From the NCBI GenBank assembly GCA_963714375.1, contig CAVQOG010000006.1:1-64000 (forward strand): a stretch of 64,000 nt of DNA, written 5' to 3'. Source of the stretch: UBA5794 sp963714375 (GTDB taxonomy: Bacteria; Actinomycetota; Acidimicrobiia; Spongiisociales; UBA5794). Below are positions 47,850 through 56,927 of the stretch, one piece after another. The notes below the pieces were generated by a model. It worked only from the letters and a program-made list of their open reading frames with translations. It searched no databases and had not been told where the DNA came from. Each line of letters opens with the position of its first letter. Position 1 is the first letter of the stretch. The position numbers and the translations under genes were made by a program.

Positions 47850-48425
47850 AGTTCCGACCTGCACGAATGGCGTAACGACTCGGGCACTGTCTCAACCAGA
47901 GACTCGGCGAAATTGCAATGTGAGTAAAGATGCTCACTTCCCGCAACAGGACGGAAAGACCCCGGGACCTTTACTGCAGCTTGACATTGAAGCTCTTTAT
48001 GTGATGTGTAGGATAGGTGGGAGTCTGTGAAGCGGTCGCGCTAGCGGTCGTGGAGACAACCTTGAAATACCACCCTTCCCATGAAGCTCTTCTAACCTCG
48101 GTCCATTATCTGGATCAGGAACAGTGTCTGGTGGGCAGTTTCACTGGGGTGGTGGCCTCCTAAAATGTAACGGAGGCGCCCAAAGGTTCCCTCAGCCAGG
48201 TCGGCAATCTGGCGTTGAGTGCAAAAGCACAAGGGAGCTTGACTGCGAGACAAACAAGTCGAGCAGGTACGAAAGTAGGGTTTAGTGATCCCTCGGCGGC
48301 ATGTGGGTGCGCCGAGGCCAACGGCTAAAAGGTACCCCGGGGATAACAGGCTCATACCGCCCAAGAGTCCATATCGACGGCGGTGTTTGGCACCTCGATG
48401 TCGGCTCGTCTCATCCTGGGGCTGA

Positions 48426-48462
<37 letters not shown>

Positions 48463-48481
48463 AGGCACGCGAGCTGGGTTT

Positions 48482-48513
<32 letters not shown>

Positions 48514-48628
48514 TTGTGGGCGCAGGAGATTTGAGGAGAGTTGTCCCTAGTACGAGAGGACCGGGATGAACGTACCTCTGGTGTGCCAGTTGTCCTGCCA
48601 AGGGCACGGCTGGTTTGCTACGTACGGA

Positions 48629-48663
<35 letters not shown>

Positions 48664-48806
48664 GGCTCCAAGATGAGATCTCCCACTGAGAAATCAGGTA
48701 AGACCCCTGGTAGACGACCAGGTTGATAGGCCGGAAGTGGAAGCGCAGCAATGCGTGAAGCTGACCGGTACTAATAGGTCGAGGGCTTGAATTTGAATAT
48801 CGCGAT

Positions 48807-48836
48807 TTTGTGCTCGCTATGGAGTGCTCAAAGAGC
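48807..48836 (+). other. 3' strand of the 23S processing stem
   Basis: Pairs with 44128-44157 in the spacer (28 of 30 positions), the RNase III substrate that releases pre-23S. Confidence 0.8.
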
Positions 48837-48846
48837 ATTCACATAG

Positions 48847-48963
<117 letters not shown>

Positions 48964-48976
48964 CATTCCTAAGATG

Positions 48977-49007
48977 AAGGCCGTCTCGCGTTTTGCGAGG
49001 CGGCCTT
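48977..49007 (+). terminator. rRNA operon terminator
   Basis: AAGGCCGTCTCGC against GCGAGGCGGCCTT (one G.T pair) around a short TTTT-rich loop, followed by TGT, 14 bases after the 5S end. Confidence 0.85.
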
Positions 49008-49094
49008 TGTCGCGTTACAGGTTCCCTGCCAGGTACAGGGTGGACCGGTCGGGTTCCAGCGGCGTCTGCACAACAGCACGAGAGGATCGCCGAG

Positions 49095-50225
49095 ATGGCA
49101 AACAACTCCAACCGCGGCTCCTCGAAGAGCTCTGGCAAATCCTCTGGTTACAAGGGGAAGTCGGGGTCGTCCAAGGGTGGTTCTGGTACCTCGTCTGGTT
49201 ACAAGGGGAAGTCGGGGTCGTCCAAGGGTGGTTCTGGTACGTCGTCTGGTTACAAGGGGAAGTCGGGGTCGTCCAAGGGTGGTTCTGGTACGTCGTCTGG
49301 TTACAAGGGGAAGTCGGGGTCGTCCAAGGGTGGTTCTGGTACGTCGTCTGGTTACAAGGGGAAGTCGGGGTCGTCCAAGGGTGGTTCTGGTACGTCGTCT
49401 GGTTACAAGGGGAAGTCGGGGTCGTCCAAGGGTGGTTCTGGCAAGCCGGGTGGCTCCAAGACGCGGTCTGCAGCCCCAAAGCCATACGGGGGCAAGAAGT
49501 CCCACTACACCGCAACGACCCGCGACGTCGAACGCCAGAGGCGTGACGAGTCATCACAACGGCGACGTGATCTCCAGGGTGCCGCCGTCAACCTTCCGAA
49601 CTGGGTCATCGAGAACCTCGCTCGCGTAACGCCAAAGGACCGGGTTGCGGCAGCGCTTGAGGCACTTGGTGCGGCCTCCGAAGCGCTTGCCGACGGAAAG
49701 TACCAACCTGCCGTCAAGCACGGACTTCGGGCGAAGGCCCTTGCCCCGAATGACTCCACGATCAGGGAGACGGTTGGGATCGCCGCGTACCGAGTGGGGG
49801 ACTGGACCACCGCGTTGAACGAACTCCGTGCCTACCGTCGCATGGCAGGCGAAACTACGCACCTTCCGATTGAGATGGACGTCCTGCGTGCAATGGGTCG
49901 CGATCGTGATGTCGAAAACGCATGGGTGGAACTCCAGAAGCGGGGCGGTCACGGACTCGTGATGAACGAGGGCATCGTTGTCTATGCCTCTTACCTCATA
50001 GACAAGGGCAGGGCCGAAGAAGCTTGGAAAGTCGCAAACCCTGGCAGAACGGTGGCCGACCCGAATGATGCTCACCTGAGGCTCTACTTCGTTGCCGGAA
50101 GGGCCGCTGCCGCCCTTGGTGATCGCACCACCGCCAAGCAGATGTCAAACGCCATCGTCCTCGCCGATCCAGGATTCCCGGGATGGGAACAACTCGAATC
50201 CGAGATTGCCGCCATTCCAGCGTAG
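49095..50225 (+). CDS. Gly/Ser/Lys-repeat protein with TPR-like C-terminal domain
   Basis: 376 residues from the ATG at 49095. Residues about 18-120 are six tandem copies of a 17-residue unit (GYKGKSGSSKGGSGTSS), positively charged and almost certainly disordered. A basic linker follows (YGGKKSHYTATTRDVERQRR). Residues about 160-376 are helical with TPR-like spacing (AALEALGAASEALADGKYQP, HGLRAKALAPNDSTIRETVG, AAYRVGDWTTALNELRAYRR). Basic low-complexity plus TPR resembles proteins annotated only as tetratricopeptide repeat. RNA or ribosome association is a guess from charge and from location just after the rRNA operon. Confidence 0.78.
   Translation: MANNSNRGSSKSSGKSSGYKGKSGSSKGGSGTSSGYKGKSGSSKGGSGTSSGYKGKSGSSKGGSGTSSGYKGKSGSSKGGSGTSSGYKGKSGSSKGGSGTSSGYKGKSGSSKGGSGKPGGSKTRSAAPKPYGGKKSHYTATTRDVERQRRDESSQRRRDLQGAAVNLPNWVIENLARVTPKDRVAAALEALGAASEALADGKYQPAVKHGLRAKALAPNDSTIRETVGIAAYRVGDWTTALNELRAYRRMAGETTHLPIEMDVLRAMGRDRDVENAWVELQKRGGHGLVMNEGIVVYASYLIDKGRAEEAWKVANPGRTVADPNDAHLRLYFVAGRAAAALGDRTTAKQMSNAIVLADPGFPGWEQLESEIAAIPA
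49146..49440. repeat. 51-bp tandem repeat, about six copies
   Basis: Unit starts GGTTACAAGGGGAAGTCGGG; copies begin at 49146, 49197, 49248, 49299, 49350 and 49401. Copies 2-5 look identical at DNA level; copy 1 differs at one base (ACC/ACG) and the last diverges at its end. In frame (17 codons), so copy number can vary without breaking the gene. Confidence 0.95.
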
Positions 50226-50297
50226 TTCGGCCCATTTCCGTCACAGCTTCGCCATACGTTGGTATCAGACCCGCACTTCCTTGAGAAAGGAACTGTT

Positions 50298-50654
50298 ATG
50301 GATCTGAACATCATTGTCCTCGCAGGGACGATTGCCGCCGAACCCGAGCTCCGCTCTTTCGAGTCCGGGAGCACACTGCTCCGGGGCCTCGTCACGGTGC
50401 GTTCAACCGAACCCCGCAAGAGGCTGGACGTCATTCCGTTCACGCTTTGGGATCCTGCAGAGCATCTCGTCACCGACACGATCCATGCCGGCACCCCGGT
50501 CTGGATCAGAGGAGCAATCCAGCGACGGTTCTGGTCGGCCGACGATGGACGAAGGAGTCGGATCGAAGTTGTTGCCCATGAGGTATCGCTGCGATCGCTC
50601 GACGAATCGTCTGGTACAACACCTGATCAGGGGGTCAAGCTGGAGTCTGTCTAG
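50298..50654 (+). CDS. Single-stranded DNA-binding protein-like OB-fold protein
   Basis: 118 residues from the ATG at 50298 with GAGAAAGGAA upstream. It starts with NIIVLAGTIAAEPELRSFES, similar to the SSB N-terminus (N-x-V-x-L-x-G-x-L-x-x-x-P-E-L-R). It has DVIPFTLWDPAEHL and HAGTPVWIRGAIQRRFW in place of the usual V-x-x-W and G-x-L-x-x-R-x-W. It lacks the acidic C-terminal tip that recruits partners in the main SSB, so it is probably an accessory SSB-like protein. Confidence 0.78.
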   Translation: MDLNIIVLAGTIAAEPELRSFESGSTLLRGLVTVRSTEPRKRLDVIPFTLWDPAEHLVTDTIHAGTPVWIRGAIQRRFWSADDGRRSRIEVVAHEVSLRSLDESSGTTPDQGVKLESV

Positions 50655-50663
50655 AGTTGCGTG

Positions 50664-52199
50664 ATGCCACGAACCCTGATCGCCGCAGCATCTCACGTCG
50701 CAGCAGAGGCCGGACGCCAGGTGGCGGATGCCGGCGGGAATGCCGTCGATGCGGCAATCGCAGCAACCGTCGCGTCGATGACGACTGAGCTCGGGATCGT
50801 GTCGCCAGGTGGGGGAGCGTTCATAACCATCTGGCCTGAGTACGGCGAACCCGTGGTCATCGATGCGTATGCCGAAATGCCTGGCCGCGGGCGAGACCCA
50901 GGCGCGGAAACCGATGCTCGGCGAGTCTCGATGATGTACGGAGGAGGGATGGAGACGGTCGTGGGGTGGGGGAGCGTGGCGACTCCTGGCGCCTTCGCTG
51001 GATTTGATCTCGCGTCGACTCAATACGGGACCGCTCCTTGGGCTGAACTTCTGGCGCCGTCGATCAATCTTGCGCGCAACGGTTTCTCGGTGACGCCCTC
51101 GAGCGGGTACTATCTCGGCTATTCGCACATGCTCATCTACGGGTGGGACGACGAAGCCGCGACCGTGTATCACCGGTCTGACGGGTCGCCTGTCAACGCA
51201 GGTGACATCGTCACCAACAAGCCTCTCGCAAACACTCTTGAAGCGCTGGCGGCGGAACACGCTGCGTTGTTGTACCACGGGGAGCTCGGTCACAGCCTCG
51301 TTGAGGCCTCTGCATCTCGGGGTGGTCTCCTCACCGCCCATGACCTTTCCGAATACAGTCCCATTGTGCGGACGCCAACGAGGGTTGCACTCCACGGCTG
51401 GGATGTCGCAACCAACGCACCGCCTGCGGTGGGAGGAATCACGGTTGCCGCTCTCGTGAGGTTGGTGGACACACTCGGAATTGACGGCTGGTCGGCCCGC
51501 AACGTCGCTGAGTACGCGGCGGCACAATTCGGGGTTTTTTCCTTTCGGCGTACCGACCTTGATGGCGATGTCGATCGATTCGTCGCCGCAGACACCCTCC
51601 TGGAAATGGCGTCAAAGGCCGATATCGGTGCAATGCACCGTTCACCGTCGACCGTTCATGTCTCGGCGGTCGACTCCTCCGGTATGGGGTGCGCCATCAC
51701 GAGTTCCGCCGGCTACGGATCTGGGGCAGTCATTCCTGGGACGGGTTTCGGCCTCAACAACTCACTCGGCGAGATCGAGCTGACATCGGAGGGGCTGCAC
51801 GCTCTTGATCCGGGCCAACGGCTGCTTTCGAATATGGCACCAACGGTTGCACGAAGCCCTGAGGGTGAGACCCTTACGATCGGATCGCCCGGAGCGGACC
51901 GCATCACGTCTGCAATCGTCAGTGTGCTCTTGAACCACATCGTGTGCGGGATGGATCTCACTGAATCTGTGAAGGCGCCCAGGATTCATGCAGAAATGTT
52001 TGAAGGTGCACCGACGCTTGCGGTCGAGTCCGGGATCGACTCATCGCTTGTCACCGATCTTGCTGTCCGCGAACTGGGCCCTCTTGCGATGTACTTTGGT
52101 GGCGTGCAGGCCGCCTCGGTCGATCGGGACGGAACAATGCATGGGGCAGCAGACCCCCGGCGTACCGGCGCTGTCGCGATCGGAGGAACCGATGTCTGA
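50664..52199 (+). CDS. Gamma-glutamyltransferase family protein
   Basis: About 511 residues. N-terminal AAASHVAAEAGRQVADAGGN and AVDAAIAATVAS match the family start (..ASxxxLAxxAGxxxLxxGGNAVDAA..). The self-cleavage and catalytic Thr is in PSTVHVSAVDSSG near residue 330. Substrate-binding PGTGFGLNNSLGE and IGSPGADRITSA are present. Known members cleave glutathione or related gamma-glutamyl amides. No signal peptide is visible, so unlike classic GGT it may act in the cytosol; the substrate is open. The GNAT gene overlaps its end by 8 bases. Confidence 0.88.
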   Translation: MPRTLIAAASHVAAEAGRQVADAGGNAVDAAIAATVASMTTELGIVSPGGGAFITIWPEYGEPVVIDAYAEMPGRGRDPGAETDARRVSMMYGGGMETVVGWGSVATPGAFAGFDLASTQYGTAPWAELLAPSINLARNGFSVTPSSGYYLGYSHMLIYGWDDEAATVYHRSDGSPVNAGDIVTNKPLANTLEALAAEHAALLYHGELGHSLVEASASRGGLLTAHDLSEYSPIVRTPTRVALHGWDVATNAPPAVGGITVAALVRLVDTLGIDGWSARNVAEYAAAQFGVFSFRRTDLDGDVDRFVAADTLLEMASKADIGAMHRSPSTVHVSAVDSSGMGCAITSSAGYGSGAVIPGTGFGLNNSLGEIELTSEGLHALDPGQRLLSNMAPTVARSPEGETLTIGSPGADRITSAIVSVLLNHIVCGMDLTESVKAPRIHAEMFEGAPTLAVESGIDSSLVTDLAVRELGPLAMYFGGVQAASVDRDGTMHGAADPRRTGAVAIGGTDV

Positions 52200-52794
52200 A
52201 CTGCCGACATCTGATGGGCCGGTGTCGCCAGACGACCAGCGAGATACCAGTTCTGACACATTGTCCACCGAGCTGCCGAGTGTTCAGCTCCGCCGCTACG
52301 TCGACACCATGCTCAGCGATCTTGTTACTGCGGCGAATCATGCCGAGATCTCCCGGTACATGAGTGACCAGTTCCCGTACCCGTATACGGAACAGGCAGG
52401 GCGTGAGTGGATAGATATCGCAGCCAAGGATGACCCGCCACTCCACTACGGAATCTTCGTTGGTGAGGAGCTCGTCGGTGGGCTAGGTGGATCCGCAGGC
52501 ACGGGTGAGATGACGGGGACCTATGAAATCGGTTGGTGGCTCACGCCGCAATACTGGGGGAAGGGAATCACGTCGGCGGCCGCCAGGGCCCTCGTCAACG
52601 AGTTCTTCGGGAAACGAGACGTCATGCGGGTGTGGGCTCCCGTCATGCATCCGAACAAGGCATCCGGCAACGTCGCTCGGCACGCGGGCCTGGTCCTCGA
52701 AGGTGTTTCACCGAGCGCCTATCTCAAAGGCGGGGTCCGCTACGACATGCACCACTTCGGCCTGACACGCAGCCAGTGGGAACAGCAGCCGTGA
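52192..52794 (+). CDS. GNAT-family N-acetyltransferase (RimJ/RimL type)
   Basis: 200 residues from the ATG at 52192 with GGAGGA five bases upstream. The core shows YEIGWWLTPQYWGKGITSAA (acetyl-CoA loop), VWAPVMHPNKASGNVARHAG and LVLEGVSPSAYLKGG, as in RimJ/RimL-type acetyltransferases. The N-terminal 30 residues are a Ser/Asp-rich extension. Substrate unknown; the overlap with the GGT gene suggests joint expression. Confidence 0.88.
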   Translation: MSELPTSDGPVSPDDQRDTSSDTLSTELPSVQLRRYVDTMLSDLVTAANHAEISRYMSDQFPYPYTEQAGREWIDIAAKDDPPLHYGIFVGEELVGGLGGSAGTGEMTGTYEIGWWLTPQYWGKGITSAAARALVNEFFGKRDVMRVWAPVMHPNKASGNVARHAGLVLEGVSPSAYLKGGVRYDMHHFGLTRSQWEQQP

Positions 52795-52903
52795 TGTCGG
52801 CATTCGAACGCATCCCGACTGCAAGAACCCGATCTTGAACCGGGTATACGTCTCGCATAACTGGGCCCACCGCTAAGCACCTTGCGGCTCTACGATCCGT
52901 CCC

Positions 52904-53659
52904 GTGAACACCCGCTTCGACGCATCGGTCCTGAGACGACCTCGCTGGATTTCAGTGATTGTGGTTTCCTTTGCTTTCGCCGCAATTTTCGTATATCTCG
53001 GCAGCTGGCAACTTGACCGGCTCGCACAGCGTCAGGAAAGGAACGCCACGATTGCTTCGCGAATCGATGAGCCGGCACGGCCGCTTCAGACACTCCGATC
53101 TGAGTTGTCGGATGACCCCGATCAACTGGCGTTTCGTCACACAACCGCGATAGGCACCTACCGTCCCGACGATGAGTTCATTTCGATCGGGCGGATCTAC
53201 GGAAGAACTGCAGGCACGCTCGTCGCGACACCGTTAGATCTTGAAGGCGGTTCCGTGCTGATCGTGATCCGGGGCATCGTCCCCGGTCAGACAGAGGGTC
53301 CGCCTGCAGTTGGGTACGGTGTGCCTACGACGCCTCTCGTTGTGGAAGGCCGGATTGCCACAGGTGAGGAATCCTCGCGAATCGGGGAGCCAGACCCTCC
53401 AAGCGGGCACCTTGAGGAGTTGAGCAGACTTGATCTGGCTTTCATCGACTCGTGGGTTGAAGGCGACGTGCTTCCGTTCATGCTGCTCCTTGACGATCAG
53501 ATTCCGGAATCGGAAGCTGCGCCTATCACAATCCCGAATGAGGAACTCACCGAGGGGAGCCACCTGGGGTATGCGGTCCAATGGTTTGCCTTCGCCGTCA
53601 TAGCGGTCGTTGGGCTTGGATTCCTGTTGTACCGAGCCGGACGAGTTGATCCCAGCTGA
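52904..53659 (+). CDS. SURF1-family cytochrome oxidase biogenesis protein
   Basis: 251 residues with one membrane helix near each end (VIVVSFAFAAIFVYLGSWQL and WFAFAVIAVVGLGFLLYRAG). Family motifs: LGSWQLDRLAQRQERNA after the first helix, the loop IVIRGIVPG, and HLGYAVQWFAFA before the last helix. SURF1 assists heme a insertion into cytochrome c oxidase subunit I, so aerobic respiration with an aa3-type oxidase is implied. GTG start. Confidence 0.92.
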   Translation: MNTRFDASVLRRPRWISVIVVSFAFAAIFVYLGSWQLDRLAQRQERNATIASRIDEPARPLQTLRSELSDDPDQLAFRHTTAIGTYRPDDEFISIGRIYGRTAGTLVATPLDLEGGSVLIVIRGIVPGQTEGPPAVGYGVPTTPLVVEGRIATGEESSRIGEPDPPSGHLEELSRLDLAFIDSWVEGDVLPFMLLLDDQIPESEAAPITIPNEELTEGSHLGYAVQWFAFAVIAVVGLGFLLYRAGRVDPS

Positions 53660-53677
53660 TGGGGTCGGTGGGTCGGT

Positions 53678-54778
53678 TTAGCGCAGACGCCTCGGATCCA
53701 AATCCTCAGCAGATACCCCGCACAGTGAGAGTGCCTTGGGTGTCTCCAATGACCGAAGGAGGCTTCCGGCCAATGCGCCAAGTGCCGGGCTGGTCATGAT
53801 GCCGTAGCCCCCTTGGCCGACAAGCCAGAAGAAACCTGGATGGTCGGGATCGAAACCGGCGACGGGAATCCTGTCCGGTGTGAACGTTCTGAGACCCGCC
53901 CACGTGTTCTTCACCGAGCGAATACGCAGGGTCGACGCCGTGGTGACCTTCTCGATACCAAGGGCGACATCGAGTTCATCGACACGAGCATCCATCGGCT
54001 CGCTTGGGATCTCACTCGCTCCAGAGCCAAGGAGATGCGGTCCCTCCGGTTTGATGTACCACCGCTCGCGGGCATCGACAATCATCGGCCAGGCCCGAGG
54101 GTCCTGTCCGGGGTCAAAGGTGAAGACTGATCGCATGAATGGTGTCAGGCCGAGCGGTGGGACCCCTGCCATTGCAGCGATTCGGTCGCCCCATGCGCCT
54201 GCGGCGTTGACGACAACACCGGCTGTGCACTCAAGCTCGCCTGCAATGACGGTCCAGCCAGCGGACCCTCGCACTATCTGCGTGGTGGGAGCCGACGTCA
54301 TGATCGTCACACCGTTGGCGCGGGCGGTCGCGGCGAAGCTTGACAGCAAGGCATCGACATCGATGTCACGAGCCCCCGCTTCGTAGACGCCTCCCGCAAC
54401 AAGAGATGTCGGAAAGAGGCCACATAATTGCTCCACCTCTTTCGGTATCAGCCGGCGGAGAGAGGGCACAAGTGGCCCGAACTCATCCATGAGATCTTCG
54501 ATTGCCTCCTCGTCGCCGGCCGGGGCCACGAACATCAGGCCTCGAGGGGAGGAAGTCAGGGGATGTATCTCGGTGAGGTACTCCCTTGACGCCGTCGTCA
54601 AGGCATGGATGGTCCTCGATCCGTAGCACTCGGTGTACAGCGCGGCCGACCTTCCCGTCGCGTGGTAGCCAAGCGTCGGTTCGGTTTCAAGGACGATGGC
54701 TGAAATGTCGGGGCCAAGATTGGCCGCACACGACAGTCCGGCGATTCCTCCACCGATGATCGCGACGTCAAAGTGCAT
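53678..54778 (-). CDS. FAD-dependent oxidoreductase (DAO family)
   Basis: 366 residues. FAD-binding FDVAIIGGGIAGLSCAANLG at the N-terminus, LETEPTLGYHATGRSAALY, the second dinucleotide contact VVNAAGAWGDRIAAM, and C-terminal TPDRIPVAGFDPDHPGFFWL with GQGGYGIMTSPALG. This is the glycine/D-amino-acid oxidase-like family; the substrate is not determined. ATG 54778 is used; the preceding in-frame GTG is possible. Confidence 0.9.
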   Translation of the reverse strand: MHFDVAIIGGGIAGLSCAANLGPDISAIVLETEPTLGYHATGRSAALYTECYGSRTIHALTTASREYLTEIHPLTSSPRGLMFVAPAGDEEAIEDLMDEFGPLVPSLRRLIPKEVEQLCGLFPTSLVAGGVYEAGARDIDVDALLSSFAATARANGVTIMTSAPTTQIVRGSAGWTVIAGELECTAGVVVNAAGAWGDRIAAMAGVPPLGLTPFMRSVFTFDPGQDPRAWPMIVDARERWYIKPEGPHLLGSGASEIPSEPMDARVDELDVALGIEKVTTASTLRIRSVKNTWAGLRTFTPDRIPVAGFDPDHPGFFWLVGQGGYGIMTSPALGALAGSLLRSLETPKALSLCGVSAEDLDPRRLR

Positions 54779-54833
54779 CACCGGACGATACCGTCAGATC
54801 AGCGGGACGTCCGATCAGCTGTCAGTGTCGAGC

Positions 54834-55238
54834 TCATCCGGTGACGACGAGCTTGGTGACCATACCCATCGCGTAGTGGCCCGGAAGGTTGCATATGACG
54901 ATGTAGTCACCCGCTGGAAGATCGAGCGTGAGACGGACGTTTCCGCCGGGAAGGATGTCCTCGATTTCATCGATGAGCGTGAGTCCGGAGACGTTGGCCA
55001 CGTTCTTTTCCACTGGCAGGACGGTTTCGCTGCCTGCAAAGACTTCGATCTCATGCACCTCATCTCCCGCATTGGTGACTGCGAACGTGATGGTCCCCGC
55101 CGCAACCGTGGATACGGAGAGCTCAATCGACGTATTGTTGAGTGTGGTGTCGATGACGGTGCCCTCGGAGCCCGAGCCTCCGGAGCATCCTGCAAGTACC
55201 AAGGCACTTGTGACGAGCGAAATGGCAAGCCCTTTCAC
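54834..55238 (-). CDS. Cupredoxin-like copper lipoprotein
   Basis: 134 residues, GTG start with AAGGAGA upstream. Lipobox LVLAGC. A single cupredoxin domain with type 1 copper ligands His in GDEVHEIEV and Cys/His/Met in VICNLPGHYAMGM. Only 18 bases from the FTR1 permease gene and in the same orientation, so it is probably the extracytoplasmic partner of that iron permease, analogous in role to EfeO-cupredoxin or FetP. The role is inferred from context. Confidence 0.85.
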   Translation of the reverse strand: MKGLAISLVTSALVLAGCSGGSGSEGTVIDTTLNNTSIELSVSTVAAGTITFAVTNAGDEVHEIEVFAGSETVLPVEKNVANVSGLTLIDEIEDILPGGNVRLTLDLPAGDYIVICNLPGHYAMGMVTKLVVTG

Positions 55239-55256
55239 GGATCGTTCTCCTTCGAA

Positions 55257-56081
55257 CTAGTTGACAGAAACTGGGACTCTTTGCGTAGTCGGCCGAAGCA
55301 CGTACCACGTCATCGGAATGGCAAAAGCCAGCCATCCGAAGATCTCTGCATAGGTCGGAACGGCCTGCAGCCCGAGAAACGCGGTTGCGATGCTTGCCTG
55401 AACCGTTCCCGGAGCGATCAGGAAGCTGAGGTCGACAGCCGGTGATTGTCCCAAGGTGATCCATCCGATCTCGGCGAATTCATGGATCGCGTAGGACACG
55501 AGTCCGGCTGCAACGAAGACAAGCACAACGCCAGTGACGCGAAAGAACCGTCCTAGGTCGATCCTCGCTCCACCCCGGTAGATCGCGTAGCCGAGGACCG
55601 ACGCTGCAGCGATCCCGAGGATCGCGCCGGTGATGCCAGCGCCGACACGGGAACTGCCGTCGAGAATCGCAAACAGGAATACTGCGGTTTCGACGCCTTC
55701 CCTGATGACTGCGAGGAATGCGAGAATGACAAGGGCGAACATCGACCGTTGGGCGAGCGCGTTCTCAGCCTTGGCCTCAAGATCAGCATGCAGGGCGGAG
55801 CCGTGCTGGCGCATCCAAACCAACATGTAGGTGACACCCGCAACCGCCACGAGTGCCAAGATTCCCTCGAATGCTGCTCGGGCCGTCAGGGGGAGTCGCT
55901 GTCCAGCAACGCTGAGTGCCAGAGCGACGCCCAGACAGGCAGCTATGGCGAGAGCAACACCGATCCACATGGCCCGTAGCGCACGCCTGTCTCCGTTTCG
56001 CACCAAGAAGGCGGCGACAATGCCGACGATGATGGCGGCTTCGAGTCCTTCTCGTAGCCCGATAACGAAGGTTGTAAGCAT
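55257..56081 (-). CDS. FTR1-family high-affinity iron permease
   Basis: 274 residues from the ATG at 56081 (GGAAAG upstream). Seven hydrophobic helices. The two iron-binding R-E-G-x-E motifs are LREGLEAAIIVG in the first helix and IREGVETAVFLFA in the fourth. Homologues (EfeU, Ftr1p) move ferric iron coupled to oxidation. The adjacent cupredoxin lipoprotein is a likely partner; no EfeB peroxidase is present in the window. Confidence 0.93.
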   Translation of the reverse strand: MLTTFVIGLREGLEAAIIVGIVAAFLVRNGDRRALRAMWIGVALAIAACLGVALALSVAGQRLPLTARAAFEGILALVAVAGVTYMLVWMRQHGSALHADLEAKAENALAQRSMFALVILAFLAVIREGVETAVFLFAILDGSSRVGAGITGAILGIAAASVLGYAIYRGGARIDLGRFFRVTGVVLVFVAAGLVSYAIHEFAEIGWITLGQSPAVDLSFLIAPGTVQASIATAFLGLQAVPTYAEIFGWLAFAIPMTWYVLRPTTQRVPVSVN

Positions 56082-56174
56082 CGACTTTCCATTTCTTAAG
56101 GTGCGGCTACACAATAATACGCACTACGACGATAGTGCAAACTCTGGGATCAGAATCTGCTCTAGGGTGGAGGT

Positions 56175-56891
56175 GTGACCGAGCGCATCTATTCGACCGA
56201 TTCCTATGCACGGGCCATGACGGCGACGGTCGTACGAACCGATGTCGACGACAACCGTGTCCTGTTGGATCGAACCGTGTTCTATCCAGGTGGGGGAGGA
56301 CAACCTCCAGACGCTGGCATCTTCGCCGTCGGAGACGATCAGCTCACCGTCGTGCGCGTTACCCAGGATGCAGACGGGGTATGGCATTGGCTCGAGGGTG
56401 GCCTTCCTTCGGTCGGCGCCACAGTTGAGGGCACGCTGGACTGGGACCGTCGCTACAAACTCATGCGGACGCACACAGCGCTCCACGCGCTGTGTGGTGT
56501 CGTATGGCGTCGCTTCGAGAGTCCGGTAACCGGCGGCAACATGGAGCCGGGAAGCGGTCGTCTCGATTTCGACATACCAAACTGGTCGGCAGATGATCTT
56601 CTGTTGGTTCAGGCAGATCTCAATGAGGAACTTGCGAGACGACGCCAGATTGAGGTCTCATTTCTCCCACGCGATGCCGCCGACAACGACCCGTCACTCA
56701 TCCGAACCAAGGTGAACCTGCTTCCCAAGTCGCTCACCGAGATCCGGGTGATTGACATTGTCGGACTTGACCGCCAAGCCGACGGTGGAACACACGTGAA
56801 CCAGACCGGCGAGGTCGGAGCCATCACCATCCCCAAGGCCGAGAACAAAGGGCGAGGCTTCCGTCGCATCCGGGTCAGTCTGTCCGAATAG
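56175..56891 (+). CDS. Alanyl-tRNA editing protein (AlaX type)
   Basis: 238 residues, GTG start. Resembles the editing domain of alanyl-tRNA synthetase: VFYPGGGGQPPDAG, zinc-site RTHTALHALCG (H-x-x-x-H) and a second site DRQADGGTHVNQTGEVG. It should remove Ser or Gly from mischarged tRNA-Ala. At the position of the zinc Cys in many homologues (C-G-G-T-H) there is Asp, which may be a known variant of this subfamily or a loss of one ligand. Confidence 0.9.
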   Translation: MTERIYSTDSYARAMTATVVRTDVDDNRVLLDRTVFYPGGGGQPPDAGIFAVGDDQLTVVRVTQDADGVWHWLEGGLPSVGATVEGTLDWDRRYKLMRTHTALHALCGVVWRRFESPVTGGNMEPGSGRLDFDIPNWSADDLLLVQADLNEELARRRQIEVSFLPRDAADNDPSLIRTKVNLLPKSLTEIRVIDIVGLDRQADGGTHVNQTGEVGAITIPKAENKGRGFRRIRVSLSE

Positions 56892-56927
56892 GCGTTCTTT
56901 GGGCTCCAACCTACCGTAACGGTGGGT

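Noticed and set aside
48969..49557. Long minus-strand frames opposite the 51-bp repeat
   Set aside because: Periodic DNA of 51 bases has no stops in several frames; these are mirrors of the repeat, with no start or context.
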